A stretch of 45,002 nt of DNA from an uncultured Clostridia bacterium (GTDB lineage: Bacteria > Bacillota > Clostridia > TANB77 > CAG-508). Positions 24,075 to 31,491 of this stretch are shown piece by piece (the first letter of the stretch is position 1; each line of letters opens with the position of its first letter). Both the position numbers and the translations under genes were made by a program. Location: assembly GCA_947628815.1 (NCBI GenBank), contig CANRBJ010000013.1, forward strand, positions 1 through 45,002. The letters run 5' to 3'. The notes beneath the pieces were generated by a model, which searched no databases, was not told the DNA's origin, and worked only from the letters and a program-made list of their open reading frames with translations.

Positions 24075-24299
24075 AGATAATTAGCAAAAGCTAGATATAT
24101 CAATAGTTTGAAAAAGATTAAATAATTATAGAGGATACACCAAAGGTTAAAGAAGTTATAAAAATTTACAAAAAAGTATTGAAATTGTGTCAGAAATGGT
24201 ATATTATGACGTTTACAAAGCGTGAGAGAGAGGGTGTGAACCTGTTACAGATGAACAATATGATAAGTTATAATTTAATTAGTGAAAGGAAAGAATATT
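24075..24299 (+). other. Left end of element, no clear gene
   Basis: A frame without a stop from about 24130 reads EDTPKVKEVIKIYKKV ... TFTKRERE but lacks a start codon and ribosome binding site, so it is probably a decayed gene. The stretch leads into the DUF362 gene's ribosome binding site. Confidence 0.35.
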
Positions 24300-25190
24300 A
24301 TGGAAAAAGCAAAAGTTTATTATGCAAAGAAAATAACTACTGAAAATTTAATTAAAATATATGAAGCTCTTGGAGTCAGCTTAAAAGGGAAAATTGGAGT
24401 AAAGGTGTCAACAGGAGAAGATGGAGCAAGAGGATATTTAAAGGCAGATTTAATTGGACCATTCGTAAAAAAATTAAATGGAACAATTATTGAATGCAAT
24501 ACAGCTTATGATGGTGCAAGAAATACTGCTGAAGATCACATGAAAGTAGCAGAAAAACATGGATTTACATCTTATGCTGATGTAGATATTATGGATGCCG
24601 ATGGAGAAATGAAAATACCAGTAAACAATGGCAAACATTTAAAATATGATTTAGTTGGAACACATTTAGATAGATATGATGCAATGGTAAATTTGGCACA
24701 TGGTAAAGGTCATGCTATGGGTGGATTTGGAGCTAACTTAAAAAATCAATCAATAGGTGTTGCATCAAGAAATGGAAAAGCATATATTCATACAGCGGGA
24801 ATAACAGAAGATCCAGATGAATTATGGAATAAATTACCAAAACAAGAAGATTTTATTGAGGCAATGGCAGAAGCAGCAAAGGCAGTTGCAGATTATTTTG
24901 AGGCAAATAATAAAAAAATAGTTTATATAACAGTAATGAATTTTTTATCAGTTGATTGCGATTGCGATGCCCATCAAACAGATCCTGTAATGGAAGATTT
25001 AGGAATAGTAGCATCGTTAGATCCAGTAGCAAATGACCAAGCATTTATTGATATGATATGGGCTTCAAAAGATAAAGGTGCTCATCTATTACAAGAAAGA
25101 ATAGATCATAAGCTAGGAAGGCATATATTACCTTATGCAGAAGAAATTGGACTGGGAACAACAAAATATGAATTAATAAATATTGATTAA
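24300..25190 (+). CDS. DUF362 family protein
   Basis: 296 residues: MEKAKVYYAKKITTENLIKI, then GVKVSTGEDGARGYLKADLI, AHGKGHAMGGFGANLKNQSIG and DCDCDAHQTDPVMEDLG near residues 220-236, followed by ASLDPVANDQAFIDMIW. This is the DUF362 pattern of putative iron-sulfur-related proteins; the usual 4Fe-4S ferredoxin-like cluster is not present. Biochemical role unknown. I use the ATG at 24300 behind AAAGGAAAG rather than the in-frame GTG at 24282. The ECF S component follows 31 bp later, so the two form an operon inside the element and may concern one cofactor or metabolite. Confidence 0.85.
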   Translation: MEKAKVYYAKKITTENLIKIYEALGVSLKGKIGVKVSTGEDGARGYLKADLIGPFVKKLNGTIIECNTAYDGARNTAEDHMKVAEKHGFTSYADVDIMDADGEMKIPVNNGKHLKYDLVGTHLDRYDAMVNLAHGKGHAMGGFGANLKNQSIGVASRNGKAYIHTAGITEDPDELWNKLPKQEDFIEAMAEAAKAVADYFEANNKKIVYITVMNFLSVDCDCDAHQTDPVMEDLGIVASLDPVANDQAFIDMIWASKDKGAHLLQERIDHKLGRHILPYAEEIGLGTTKYELINID

Positions 25191-25221
25191 AAAAATTAAA
25201 TTTATAATGGAGGGTATAAAA

Positions 25222-25788
25222 ATGATAGAAAAAGTAGAAAGTATAAAAAAACAAAATCGTGTATTGGAGGCTTTAACAAGTACAAAAGGAAAATATATTG
25301 TAGGAACAGTTTTGTTAAGTGGAATAGGTATAGCTTTACCTAGAATATTCCATGTTTTAGTGGGAGCAAGTGCTGGTCAAACATTATTACCAATGCACAT
25401 TGCAGTTTTAATTGCAGCATTAATTTTTGGAGGAATAAGTGCAAGTATAGTTGCAGGAAGTTCAGTTGTATTTAGTTATTTATTAACTGGAATGCCAACT
25501 ACTGCTAGACTTCCATATATGCTAATAGAACTTGTAATTTATGCAGTTTTATTAAGTGTTTTAAATAAAAAATTTAATTCGTATATATCACTAATAGCAA
25601 CAATTATTTTAGGGAGAGTGCTATATGCAGGAGTATTATTTATTGCAATTAATGGACTAGGATTATCTACTTATGGAATATCAGTAATAGATAGTATTGT
25701 TACAGGATTACCAGGTATTGCAATTCAATTAATTTGTGTACCATTTATCGCTAAAACAATAAAGAAAGGAATTAATTTAGATGCCTAA
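25222..25788 (+). CDS. ECF transporter S component
   Basis: 188 residues with about six membrane helices. LPMHIAVLIAALIFGG and SYLLTGMPTTARLPYMLIEL match the PMH-x-PVL ... TGMP ... EL signature of vitamin-type ECF substrate-binding proteins (PF12822-like). Such proteins capture a vitamin or precursor and share the host's EcfAAT energy module, which is not encoded here. GGAGGG precedes the ATG at 25222. Substrate cannot be deduced; linkage with the DUF362 gene is the only hint. Confidence 0.82.
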   Translation: MIEKVESIKKQNRVLEALTSTKGKYIVGTVLLSGIGIALPRIFHVLVGASAGQTLLPMHIAVLIAALIFGGISASIVAGSSVVFSYLLTGMPTTARLPYMLIELVIYAVLLSVLNKKFNSYISLIATIILGRVLYAGVLFIAINGLGLSTYGISVIDSIVTGLPGIAIQLICVPFIAKTIKKGINLDA

Positions 25789-25892
25789 ATTAGAAGACGT
25801 ATTGGAAAAGTAGCAGGAAGTTATTATTCATAAAATTTATAGCAAAATGATATAAATTACATGTTGTTATATAAATTAAATAAGTAGATTGC

Positions 25893-25924
25893 AGAGATAT
25901 TAAGAAATTGATATCTCTTTTTTT
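25893..25924 (+). terminator. Terminator after the DUF362/ECF operon
   Basis: AGAGATAT and ATATCTCT with a 10-nt loop, followed by a run of T. Before it, MPKLEDVLEK ends after ten codons (25781-25813) and may be a gene remnant. Confidence 0.75.
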
Positions 25925-25925
25925 G

Positions 25926-25962
25926 TGCATAAAAATAATTGCATTTCTATTATTTTTATGCA
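25926..25962. repeat. 14-bp perfect inverted repeat in element
   Basis: TGCATAAAAATAAT and ATTATTTTTATGCA flank a 9-nt spacer, about 40 bp upstream of the 67-residue gene. It could be a regulator site for the 67-aa/recombinase operon, or a hairpin. Confidence 0.65.
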
Positions 25963-26001
25963 TATATATCAAATAGTAATTAGTTAAAGGAGTAGTCGCT
26001 T

Positions 26002-26205
26002 ATGAGAATAACAACCACAACTATTGAAAATGAAAACTATTCACAAATATTTGTAGAAAAAAATGAAATGGAACAAAAGAAAATAAGAGATGAAATAGAA
26101 AGGCTAAAGAAAAAAGGAAACAAAGTTGCAATATTTGTTTCTGGAAAGGATGAAATGCTACGAATAATTAGAAACAATATAATTTACACATTTGAAAATA
26201 CTTAA
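26002..26205 (+). CDS. Small element-encoded protein, 67 aa
   Basis: MRITTTTIENENYSQIFVEK then a charged helix (EMEQKKIRDEIERLKKKGNK) and a strand-turn-helix (VAIFVSGKDEMLRIIRNNI). AAAGGAG precedes the ATG. It stands upstream of the recombinase gene, 86 bp apart, where recombination directionality factors or small regulators are often found. No direct evidence for such a role; family not recognised. Confidence 0.6.
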   Translation: MRITTTTIENENYSQIFVEKNEMEQKKIRDEIERLKKKGNKVAIFVSGKDEMLRIIRNNIIYTFENT

Positions 26206-26291
26206 ATAGCTTGATAAAAGTATTATAAATTATTTAAATCTTTCTTCAAAACTATTTAAAAGTTATCTAATTTTGCCAAAAGGAGGAACAA

Positions 26292-27968
26292 ATGCGCTTT
26301 GTAAGAAATGAAAGCAATTTGAAATTAGACAATAGAACGAGCCTAATTACACCAAAGTATAGTTATTTTAAAAGACAAAGCAAAACTTTTACTGTATCAG
26401 CCTATGCAAGATTAAGTAGAGATGAAGACAGGGAAAATTATTCTAGTATTGAAGAACAAATAAATATTATTAAAGAATATGCTGAAAGCAGAGGGTGGCA
26501 TATATCAGATGAGAATGTATATATAGATGACAATGTATCAGGATATACTTTCGATAGACCGAAATTTACCGAAATGCTACAAAATGTTGATGCAGGACTT
26601 ATAGATGTAGTAATTGCAAAAGACTTATCAAGGATAGGAAGAAATAATGGTAAAGTTCTTTGTTTAATTGAAGATTTCAAAAAATCAGGAAAAAATTTAA
26701 TACTAATATCAGAGATGGGAGGTGTATATGATGTTCAAAATGACAGAGATGACACCATAGGAATTACAACTTGGTACAATGAAAGATATGTAAAAGATAT
26801 TTCAAGAAAAACAAGATGTAATATGTTATCAAAACAAAAGACAGGTAGGTTAATTATGGGAAACTTCTATGGATATGAAAAGGTATTTGAAAATGGAATA
26901 CCTAAATTATATGTAATAGAAGAATTAAGGGGGGCAATAGAACTGATTTTCAAGTTATATGTAGAACAGGGGTTAGGTAGAAAGAAAATAACAGATGTAT
27001 TGAATAGTGATAAATATAATTATCCAACTCCTTCAGTTTATTATCAAAGAAAGCATTTGGAAAAAGGCAGAATATACAAACACAAAGTGCAAAACCTATG
27101 GAGTACAGATATGGTCAAAAATATTTTAGAAAATGATGTATATTGTGGAAATTTAAGAGTGCATAAGAAACAAACAATTAGCATAAGAGGAAAAGCTGTC
27201 AAATTACCAGAAGAAGAACATTTTGTGTTTGAAAATCATCACGAGGGGATTGTATCAAAAGAAATGTTTAAATTAGCACAAGAACTAAAAGCAGAAAGAG
27301 TAAAATGTAAGACTACGAAGACAAAGAGAAAGTATATATTTGGTGGAATGTGCGTTTGTGGTGATTGTGGTGGAGGTGTAAGTGGAACTTTTATAAGAAG
27401 AAAACAAGAAAAGGGCTATGAATGTACTGATTATAGAAGATATGGATTAGCTAGATGTAAAATTCACGAGATTTCAGAAAAAGATATGATAATACATTTG
27501 AAAGAATATTTGAAACTATTGCGAAACAATTTTTATGAAGAAATTGGAAAGATTAAATTAAATAATACTCAAAATAAAACAAAGATAAATAGAGGAAAGT
27601 TAGAAAGAAGGTATAATATATTATTAGAAGAATATAAATGCTTATTATCTCAAAAAATAAAAGACTTGAGCACAGCTACATCAGAAGAACAAAAAGAAAT
27701 GATAGAAAATGCTTATAAAGAATTAGAAAGCGATAAGCAAAATCAAATTATAAATTTAAAAGAAATACTATCAAAAGAAGATGAAAAAATATTTGAAGAT
27801 AGAAAACAGAAAGTAGAATCAGCAATAGAAATATTTGATCAAATAATAAATTCAAATGAGCCAAGTAAGTTTTTATTAAATTCTATTATAGAAAAAATTG
27901 TTATATATAGTGATAGAACAATAGAATTTTTATTAAAAGGAAATATTGAAAGGCTCATAAAAAATTAG
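26292..27968 (+). CDS. Large serine recombinase / site-specific integrase
   Basis: 558 residues: N-terminal resolvase domain with catalytic Ser in AYARLSRDED (about residues 37-46), EEQINIIKEYAESRGW and AKDLSRIGRNNGKVL, then the recombinase domain (GYEKVFENGIP ... RGAIELIFKLYVEQGLGRKKIT), a zinc ribbon (CVCGDCGG ... CTDYRRYG-x3-CKIH), a coiled coil (about residues 435-520) and a C-terminal strand region. Behind AAAAGGAGG. It ends 14 bp before the right att core, so it is the integrase of this element. No in-frame CGG codon. Confidence 0.95.
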   Translation: MRFVRNESNLKLDNRTSLITPKYSYFKRQSKTFTVSAYARLSRDEDRENYSSIEEQINIIKEYAESRGWHISDENVYIDDNVSGYTFDRPKFTEMLQNVDAGLIDVVIAKDLSRIGRNNGKVLCLIEDFKKSGKNLILISEMGGVYDVQNDRDDTIGITTWYNERYVKDISRKTRCNMLSKQKTGRLIMGNFYGYEKVFENGIPKLYVIEELRGAIELIFKLYVEQGLGRKKITDVLNSDKYNYPTPSVYYQRKHLEKGRIYKHKVQNLWSTDMVKNILENDVYCGNLRVHKKQTISIRGKAVKLPEEEHFVFENHHEGIVSKEMFKLAQELKAERVKCKTTKTKRKYIFGGMCVCGDCGGGVSGTFIRRKQEKGYECTDYRRYGLARCKIHEISEKDMIIHLKEYLKLLRNNFYEEIGKIKLNNTQNKTKINRGKLERRYNILLEEYKCLLSQKIKDLSTATSEEQKEMIENAYKELESDKQNQIINLKEILSKEDEKIFEDRKQKVESAIEIFDQIINSNEPSKFLLNSIIEKIVIYSDRTIEFLLKGNIERLIKN

Positions 27969-27981
27969 TTTCTAACATTAG

Positions 27982-27995
27982 GACTTTACCCCCGT
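27982..27995 (+). other. Right attachment core (attR)
   Basis: GACTTTACCCCCGT, the second copy of the 14-bp core, preceded inside the element by TCTAACATT (27971-27979) and followed by the rest of the peroxiredoxin gene (TTTGTACAACAGAA, VCTTE). Confidence 0.85.
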
Positions 27996-28563
27996 TTGTA
28001 CAACAGAAATAATTGCTTTTTCAAAGGCTGATACATATTTTAAGAGCAGAAATGCTTGTTTAATAGGATTAAGTGTTGATAGTAATGCTTCACATCTTGC
28101 TTGGATATATGATATCTATTGTAAAACTGGCATACAAGTACCTTTTCCAATTATTGCTGATAGAAATGGAACTATTGCAAGAAAATATGGTATGATTTCA
28201 AATGACATTAGTAATACAGAAACTGTAAGAAACGTGTTTATAATTGATGATAAAGGAATTGTTCGAGCAATTCTTGTTTACCCTATGAATGTTGGTAGAT
28301 GTATTCCTGAAATTTTAAGATTACTTGAAGCATTACAAACAGCAGATTGCAATAAAGCATCTACTCCTGCTAATTGGTGTCCAAATGAACCAATTATTAT
28401 ACCAATACCTACAACATTTTATGAGCTTAAAGAACGAATGAATTACATCGAAAAGAATCGAAATGGTTTTAACTGGTATTTAAGTTTAAAAAATCCAAAT
28501 GAACAATGTAATAAGAAATTAAATGCTTCAACACAAAATCAACTAGAAGAAAAAAATAAATAA
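27982..28563 (+). pseudogene. Peroxiredoxin, 3' fragment (interrupted by element)
   Basis: In the frame of the 5' part: DFTPVCTTEIIAFSKADTYF, then IGLSVDSNASHLAWI, FPIIADRNGTIARKYGMI, VRNVFIIDDKGIVRAILVYP and a 1-Cys-type C-terminus (STPANWCPNEPIIIPIP). Everything from the active-site Cys on is present and undamaged, so insertion is probably recent or reversible. Excision would restore a full gene. An internal ATG at 28192 could start a fragment without the active site. Confidence 0.92.
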
Positions 28564-28622
28564 TATAAATATAAATTGAAAAAATGACCATACTATTATT
28601 AAACAAAAAGGAGGTCATTTTA

Positions 28623-28790
28623 ATGGATAAAAATCAAAAAATCAATTGTACAGTTGAAAGTTGTAAATATAATAAAAATCAAGAACAACTATGTTCTTTA
28701 GAACAAATTATTGTAACACCAATTCAAGACTGTCATACAGAAGAACCAGATGAATCTATGTGCAGTAGTTATGAATATAATGAGGAATAA
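28623..28790 (+). CDS. DUF1540 family protein
   Basis: 55 residues, Cys-rich: INCTVESCKYNKNQEQLCSL ... CHTEEPDESMCSSY matches the DUF1540 Cys spacing (C-x4-CxYN ... C ... C ... C). These small proteins of Clostridia probably bind metal; the function is not established. Start at 28623 behind a perfect AAAGGAGGT; an ATG at 28584 is too far upstream. Confidence 0.88.
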   Translation: MDKNQKINCTVESCKYNKNQEQLCSLEQIIVTPIQDCHTEEPDESMCSSYEYNEE

Positions 28791-28819
28791 TAAAGGCTTT
28801 CAAAAATGAAAAATTTCTA

Positions 28820-28848
28820 TTGACAATCAATTATAAATATGCTAATAT
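28820..28848 (+). promoter_or_regulatory. Promoter of tRNA-Leu
   Basis: TTGACA (28820-28825), 17-bp spacer, TAATAT (28843-28848), 19 bases before the tRNA. Confidence 0.75.
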
Positions 28849-28867
28849 ATACTTTGTCAATAGAAAT

Positions 28868-28951
28868 GCGGATGTGGCGGAACTGGTAGACGCGCTGGTC
28901 TTAGGAACCAGTGCCAACGGCGTGGGGGTTCGAGTCCCTTCATCCGCACCA
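28868..28951 (+). tRNA. tRNA-Leu (anticodon UAG)
   Basis: GCGGATG pairs with CATCCGC; D-arm GGCGGAACTGGTAGACGC; anticodon stem CTGGT/ACCAG with loop CTTAGGA, giving anticodon TAG for CUA codons; long variable arm as in class II tRNAs; T-arm GGGGGTTCGAGTCCCTT; encoded CCA. It lies directly behind a consensus promoter and before a terminator. Confidence 0.97.
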
Positions 28952-28985
28952 ACGACGTATGTGTTCGAACTAATATAACAGATAG

Positions 28986-29022
28986 AAAAATATCATTCTG
29001 AAAAAGAATGGTATTTTTTTTA
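28986..29022 (+). terminator. Terminator after tRNA-Leu
   Basis: AAAATATCATTCT pairs with AGAATGGTATTTT around GAAAA, followed by more T. No gene is evident from here to 29237 beyond a 27-codon frame (29048-29131) and the gene remnant at 29168. Confidence 0.8.
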
Positions 29023-29143
29023 ATTGCAAAATATAATACAAGAAGTGATGTTGTTTAAAATGAAGATAATTAAAATACAATTTGAGGAATATCTAAAAAA
29101 AGCTAAAGGTTATATACGAATTTTTTGATTTATGGAAATATAT

Positions 29144-29172
29144 TTGCAAATTAAATTGATATATAATATAAT
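29144..29172 (+). promoter_or_regulatory. Possible promoter of amidoligase cassette
   Basis: TTGCAA (29144-29149), 17-bp spacer, TATAAT (29167-29172). It overlaps the start of the remnant of the small gene, so it may have formed at the break point. Confidence 0.45.
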
Positions 29173-29224
29173 AATTAAAAAATTTGCTAATGATATAATG
29201 AGAAAATATTTAAAAAATAATTAA
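29168..29224 (+). pseudogene. 3' remnant of the small gene preceding an amidoligase
   Basis: The sequence reads KKFANDIMRKYLKNN and stops, nearly the same as the C-terminus (NKFANDIMKKYLKNK) of the intact gene at 31081. The following GAGGAAAGTACTATGGATG is also shared with the second cassette. It indicates that the small gene plus amidoligase was duplicated as a unit and the first small gene was lost by 5' deletion. Confidence 0.75.
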
Positions 29225-29237
29225 AGAGGAAAGTACT

Positions 29238-31076
29238 ATGGATGAAAAAATAATGTCATTATCAGATGACGAAAAGATAGAAGAATTAGGAAAATTAAAT
29301 GATGATAGGCATAAATTCGCTATTATAAGAACAATACAAGACGAAGATAAAAAGGTAGAGGCATTGGAAAAATTAAGTGTTGATAATTATAAAGTAGCTA
29401 TTATAAAAACATTACAAGATGAAAATAAAAAGATAGAGCAATTAGAAAAATTTAGTGAGGATAAGTATAAATTAAATATTATACAAACAATACAAGACGA
29501 AGATAAAAAGATAGAAGCATTAGAAAAAATAAGTGATGATATTTGGAAAGTAATGATTATAGAAGAATTACAAGATGAAGATAAAAAGATAGAGGCATTA
29601 GAAAAATTAAGTGATGAGTATAAAGTAGATGTTATACAAGACTTGCAAGATGAAGAAAAAAAGATAGAAGCATTAGAAAAAATAAGTGATGATATTTATA
29701 AAGCAGAAGTTATAGAAACAATACAAGACGATGAAAAAAAGATAGAGCAATTAGAAAAATTAAGTGCTGATTTTGCTAAAGCAGAAGTTATCGCAACATT
29801 AAAAGACGAAGAAAAAAAGATAGAGCAATTAGAAAGAATAAGTGTTGATTTTGCTAAAGCCGGAGTTATCGCAACATTGCAAGACGAAGATAAAATTATA
29901 AAAGAATTAAAAAAATTAAGTGATGATTTTGTTAAAGCAATTATATTTGCAACATTACAAAATGATAATAGTAAACAATTACCAAAAAATCTATTAGAAA
30001 AAAATGGAATATATACAGAAATAGGTTTGGATCCAAAGATGACTATTGGTATGGAAGTAGAATCTGAAGGAATAATGAGTTCGAATATAAAAGCACTTGA
30101 AAAAGTTATAAAAGGACAGTTTGGAAAAGAAGAAAAAGGATGGGGAGCTAAATTTGATGGAAGTTTACGTAGGGGAGTGGAACTAGTGTCTCCAATACTA
30201 ACTGATAATAAACAAGATGTAGAAGATATATATATGGTATGTTCTATGTTGCAAAAATGTGGACAAATTGCTAGTGGTAGATGTGGCGGACATATACACA
30301 TAGGTGCAGATTTTCTGAAAAGTAAAGAAGCGTATGTGAATTTATTTGAAATATGGGGAAATTCAGAAAAAGTTATATGTAAAATGAGCAATGAAATAGG
30401 AACTATACCAAGAATGGGGTTACAAGAATATGCTTCTCCTATTTCACCAAAACTAAATGAAGCCATAGAAAGGGAAACCATAAATTTAGAAAGTGAAGAA
30501 AATTTAGAACAATTTATTAGTGAAATACAAGAAGTTCAAGAAAATAGGTATTCTGGACTAAATTTATTAAATATTAATAACGGAAAGAACACAATAGAAT
30601 TTAGAATGTCAAATGGAACAATCAACCCAGATACTTGGATTGAAAATGCAAGGTTATATGGTAGAATAATAGAGATATCACAAAAGTTATCAGAAATTGA
30701 AAAGCAGCCAGAGCAGAGTAAAGAAGAAGAGAGATTATTAGATTTGCAGGCACAGTTAAAAGAAGAAATTCCTGAACAAGAAAAAATGGAAATATTACTA
30801 GAATTACTATTTTCAGAAGAAGAAAGAAAGGTGTATAGGGAAAGATATATTTCTAGTTCCAAATTATTAGAGCAAATGCCCGATGAAAAAAATCCACTTC
30901 AAGGAGCGAAATATAGCCGAGTAGATTTTAAGAAGAAAAAACATAGTTTAGATGAATTTTACAATGTAGCTGTTAATGATAGAATTAATGATACTAATGA
31001 GGTAACAAGAGAAACATTGCAAAGTGTTAGAACAGAAGATGAATTGGAACAAGTTAATAAAAGTATGGAGGTTTAA
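29238..31076 (+). CDS. Putative amidoligase with nine N-terminal 26-aa repeats (copy 1)
   Basis: 612 residues. Residues 1-243 hold about nine 26-residue helical repeats of the type DEDKKIEALEKLSDDxxK, each ending II-x-TLQ. Then a PF12224-like amidoligase domain: IGLDPKMTIGMEVESEG, RRGVELVSPILTD, RCGGHIHIGADFL and EFRMSNGTINPDTWIENARL. Amidoligases of this ATP-grasp-unrelated glutamine-synthetase-like family join carboxyl and amino groups and often occur with peptide or cell-wall modification genes. AGAGGAAAG precedes the ATG. Copy 2 lies downstream. The role of the repeats, perhaps protein binding, is inferred. Confidence 0.8.
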   Translation: MDEKIMSLSDDEKIEELGKLNDDRHKFAIIRTIQDEDKKVEALEKLSVDNYKVAIIKTLQDENKKIEQLEKFSEDKYKLNIIQTIQDEDKKIEALEKISDDIWKVMIIEELQDEDKKIEALEKLSDEYKVDVIQDLQDEEKKIEALEKISDDIYKAEVIETIQDDEKKIEQLEKLSADFAKAEVIATLKDEEKKIEQLERISVDFAKAGVIATLQDEDKIIKELKKLSDDFVKAIIFATLQNDNSKQLPKNLLEKNGIYTEIGLDPKMTIGMEVESEGIMSSNIKALEKVIKGQFGKEEKGWGAKFDGSLRRGVELVSPILTDNKQDVEDIYMVCSMLQKCGQIASGRCGGHIHIGADFLKSKEAYVNLFEIWGNSEKVICKMSNEIGTIPRMGLQEYASPISPKLNEAIERETINLESEENLEQFISEIQEVQENRYSGLNLLNINNGKNTIEFRMSNGTINPDTWIENARLYGRIIEISQKLSEIEKQPEQSKEEERLLDLQAQLKEEIPEQEKMEILLELLFSEEERKVYRERYISSSKLLEQMPDEKNPLQGAKYSRVDFKKKKHSLDEFYNVAVNDRINDTNEVTRETLQSVRTEDELEQVNKSMEV

Positions 31077-31080
31077 AGTG

Positions 31081-31479
31081 ATGGAAAATTTAATTGTTAT
31101 AGAAGGAAAAGAAAAGTATCAATATAAAGACATAAAAAGTTTAATTGAAAATTTTATAAGTAAAAACTATTTCAATATGTCAGAAGAAGAGAGGAAAAAT
31201 GAACTTGAAAAAAAGACTATAGCTAATACAATGCAAAGCAATATAAAAATTGTTAATTTAGAAAAAGAAAAAAAGGATTTTGATGAAAATGCATTTGTAT
31301 TATATGATGAAATTTCATACATATTATCTATGTTGAAATTTAATAAGATTATTTTACTAGAAAGAACAGATGCAAATATATTTGGAAAATATATTAATAA
31401 AGAAAATATAAAAGATAATTATATAATAATTAATAAATTTGCTAATGATATAATGAAAAAATATTTAAAGAATAAATAA
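31081..31479 (+). CDS. Small protein of amidoligase cassette, 132 aa
   Basis: MENLIVIEGKEKYQYKDIKS followed by helical charged segments and ending NKFANDIMKKYLKNK. Start at 31081 behind GGAGGTTTAAAGTG; the upstream in-frame ATG at 31024 lies inside the amidoligase. It sits 4 bp after copy 1 and 12 bp before copy 2, so all are co-transcribed. A remnant of a second copy precedes copy 1. Unknown family; probably a partner or substrate of the amidoligase, inferred from conserved linkage only. Confidence 0.65.
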   Translation: MENLIVIEGKEKYQYKDIKSLIENFISKNYFNMSEEERKNELEKKTIANTMQSNIKIVNLEKEKKDFDENAFVLYDEISYILSMLKFNKIILLERTDANIFGKYINKENIKDNYIIINKFANDIMKKYLKNK

Positions 31480-31491
31480 GAGGAAAGTACT

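Larger units (their letters stand above)
24045..27995 (+). mobile_element. Large-serine-recombinase integrative element in a peroxiredoxin gene
   Basis: A 3,937-bp insertion bounded by 14-bp direct repeats of target sequence splits an otherwise intact peroxiredoxin gene. The recombinase gene ends 14 bp before the right core, the usual position next to an attachment site. Joining the inner flanks recreates an attP-like site, TCTAACATT-24 bp-AATGTTAGA, with dyad symmetry around the shared core. Cargo is a DUF362 protein, an ECF S component and a small protein of unknown role; no transfer, replication or resistance genes are visible, so it would depend on a helper for transfer. Confidence 0.85.

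Noticed and set aside
29048-29131. 27-codon frame MLFKMKIIKIQF before the amidoligase cassette
   Set aside because: Very short, weak ribosome binding site, no similarity seen; probably debris between the tRNA and the duplicated cassette.
29696-30481. 261-residue minus-strand frame in amidoligase copy 1 (and a similar one in copy 2)
   Set aside because: Long antisense frames arise from the biased, repetitive coding of the repeats; they lack start signals.
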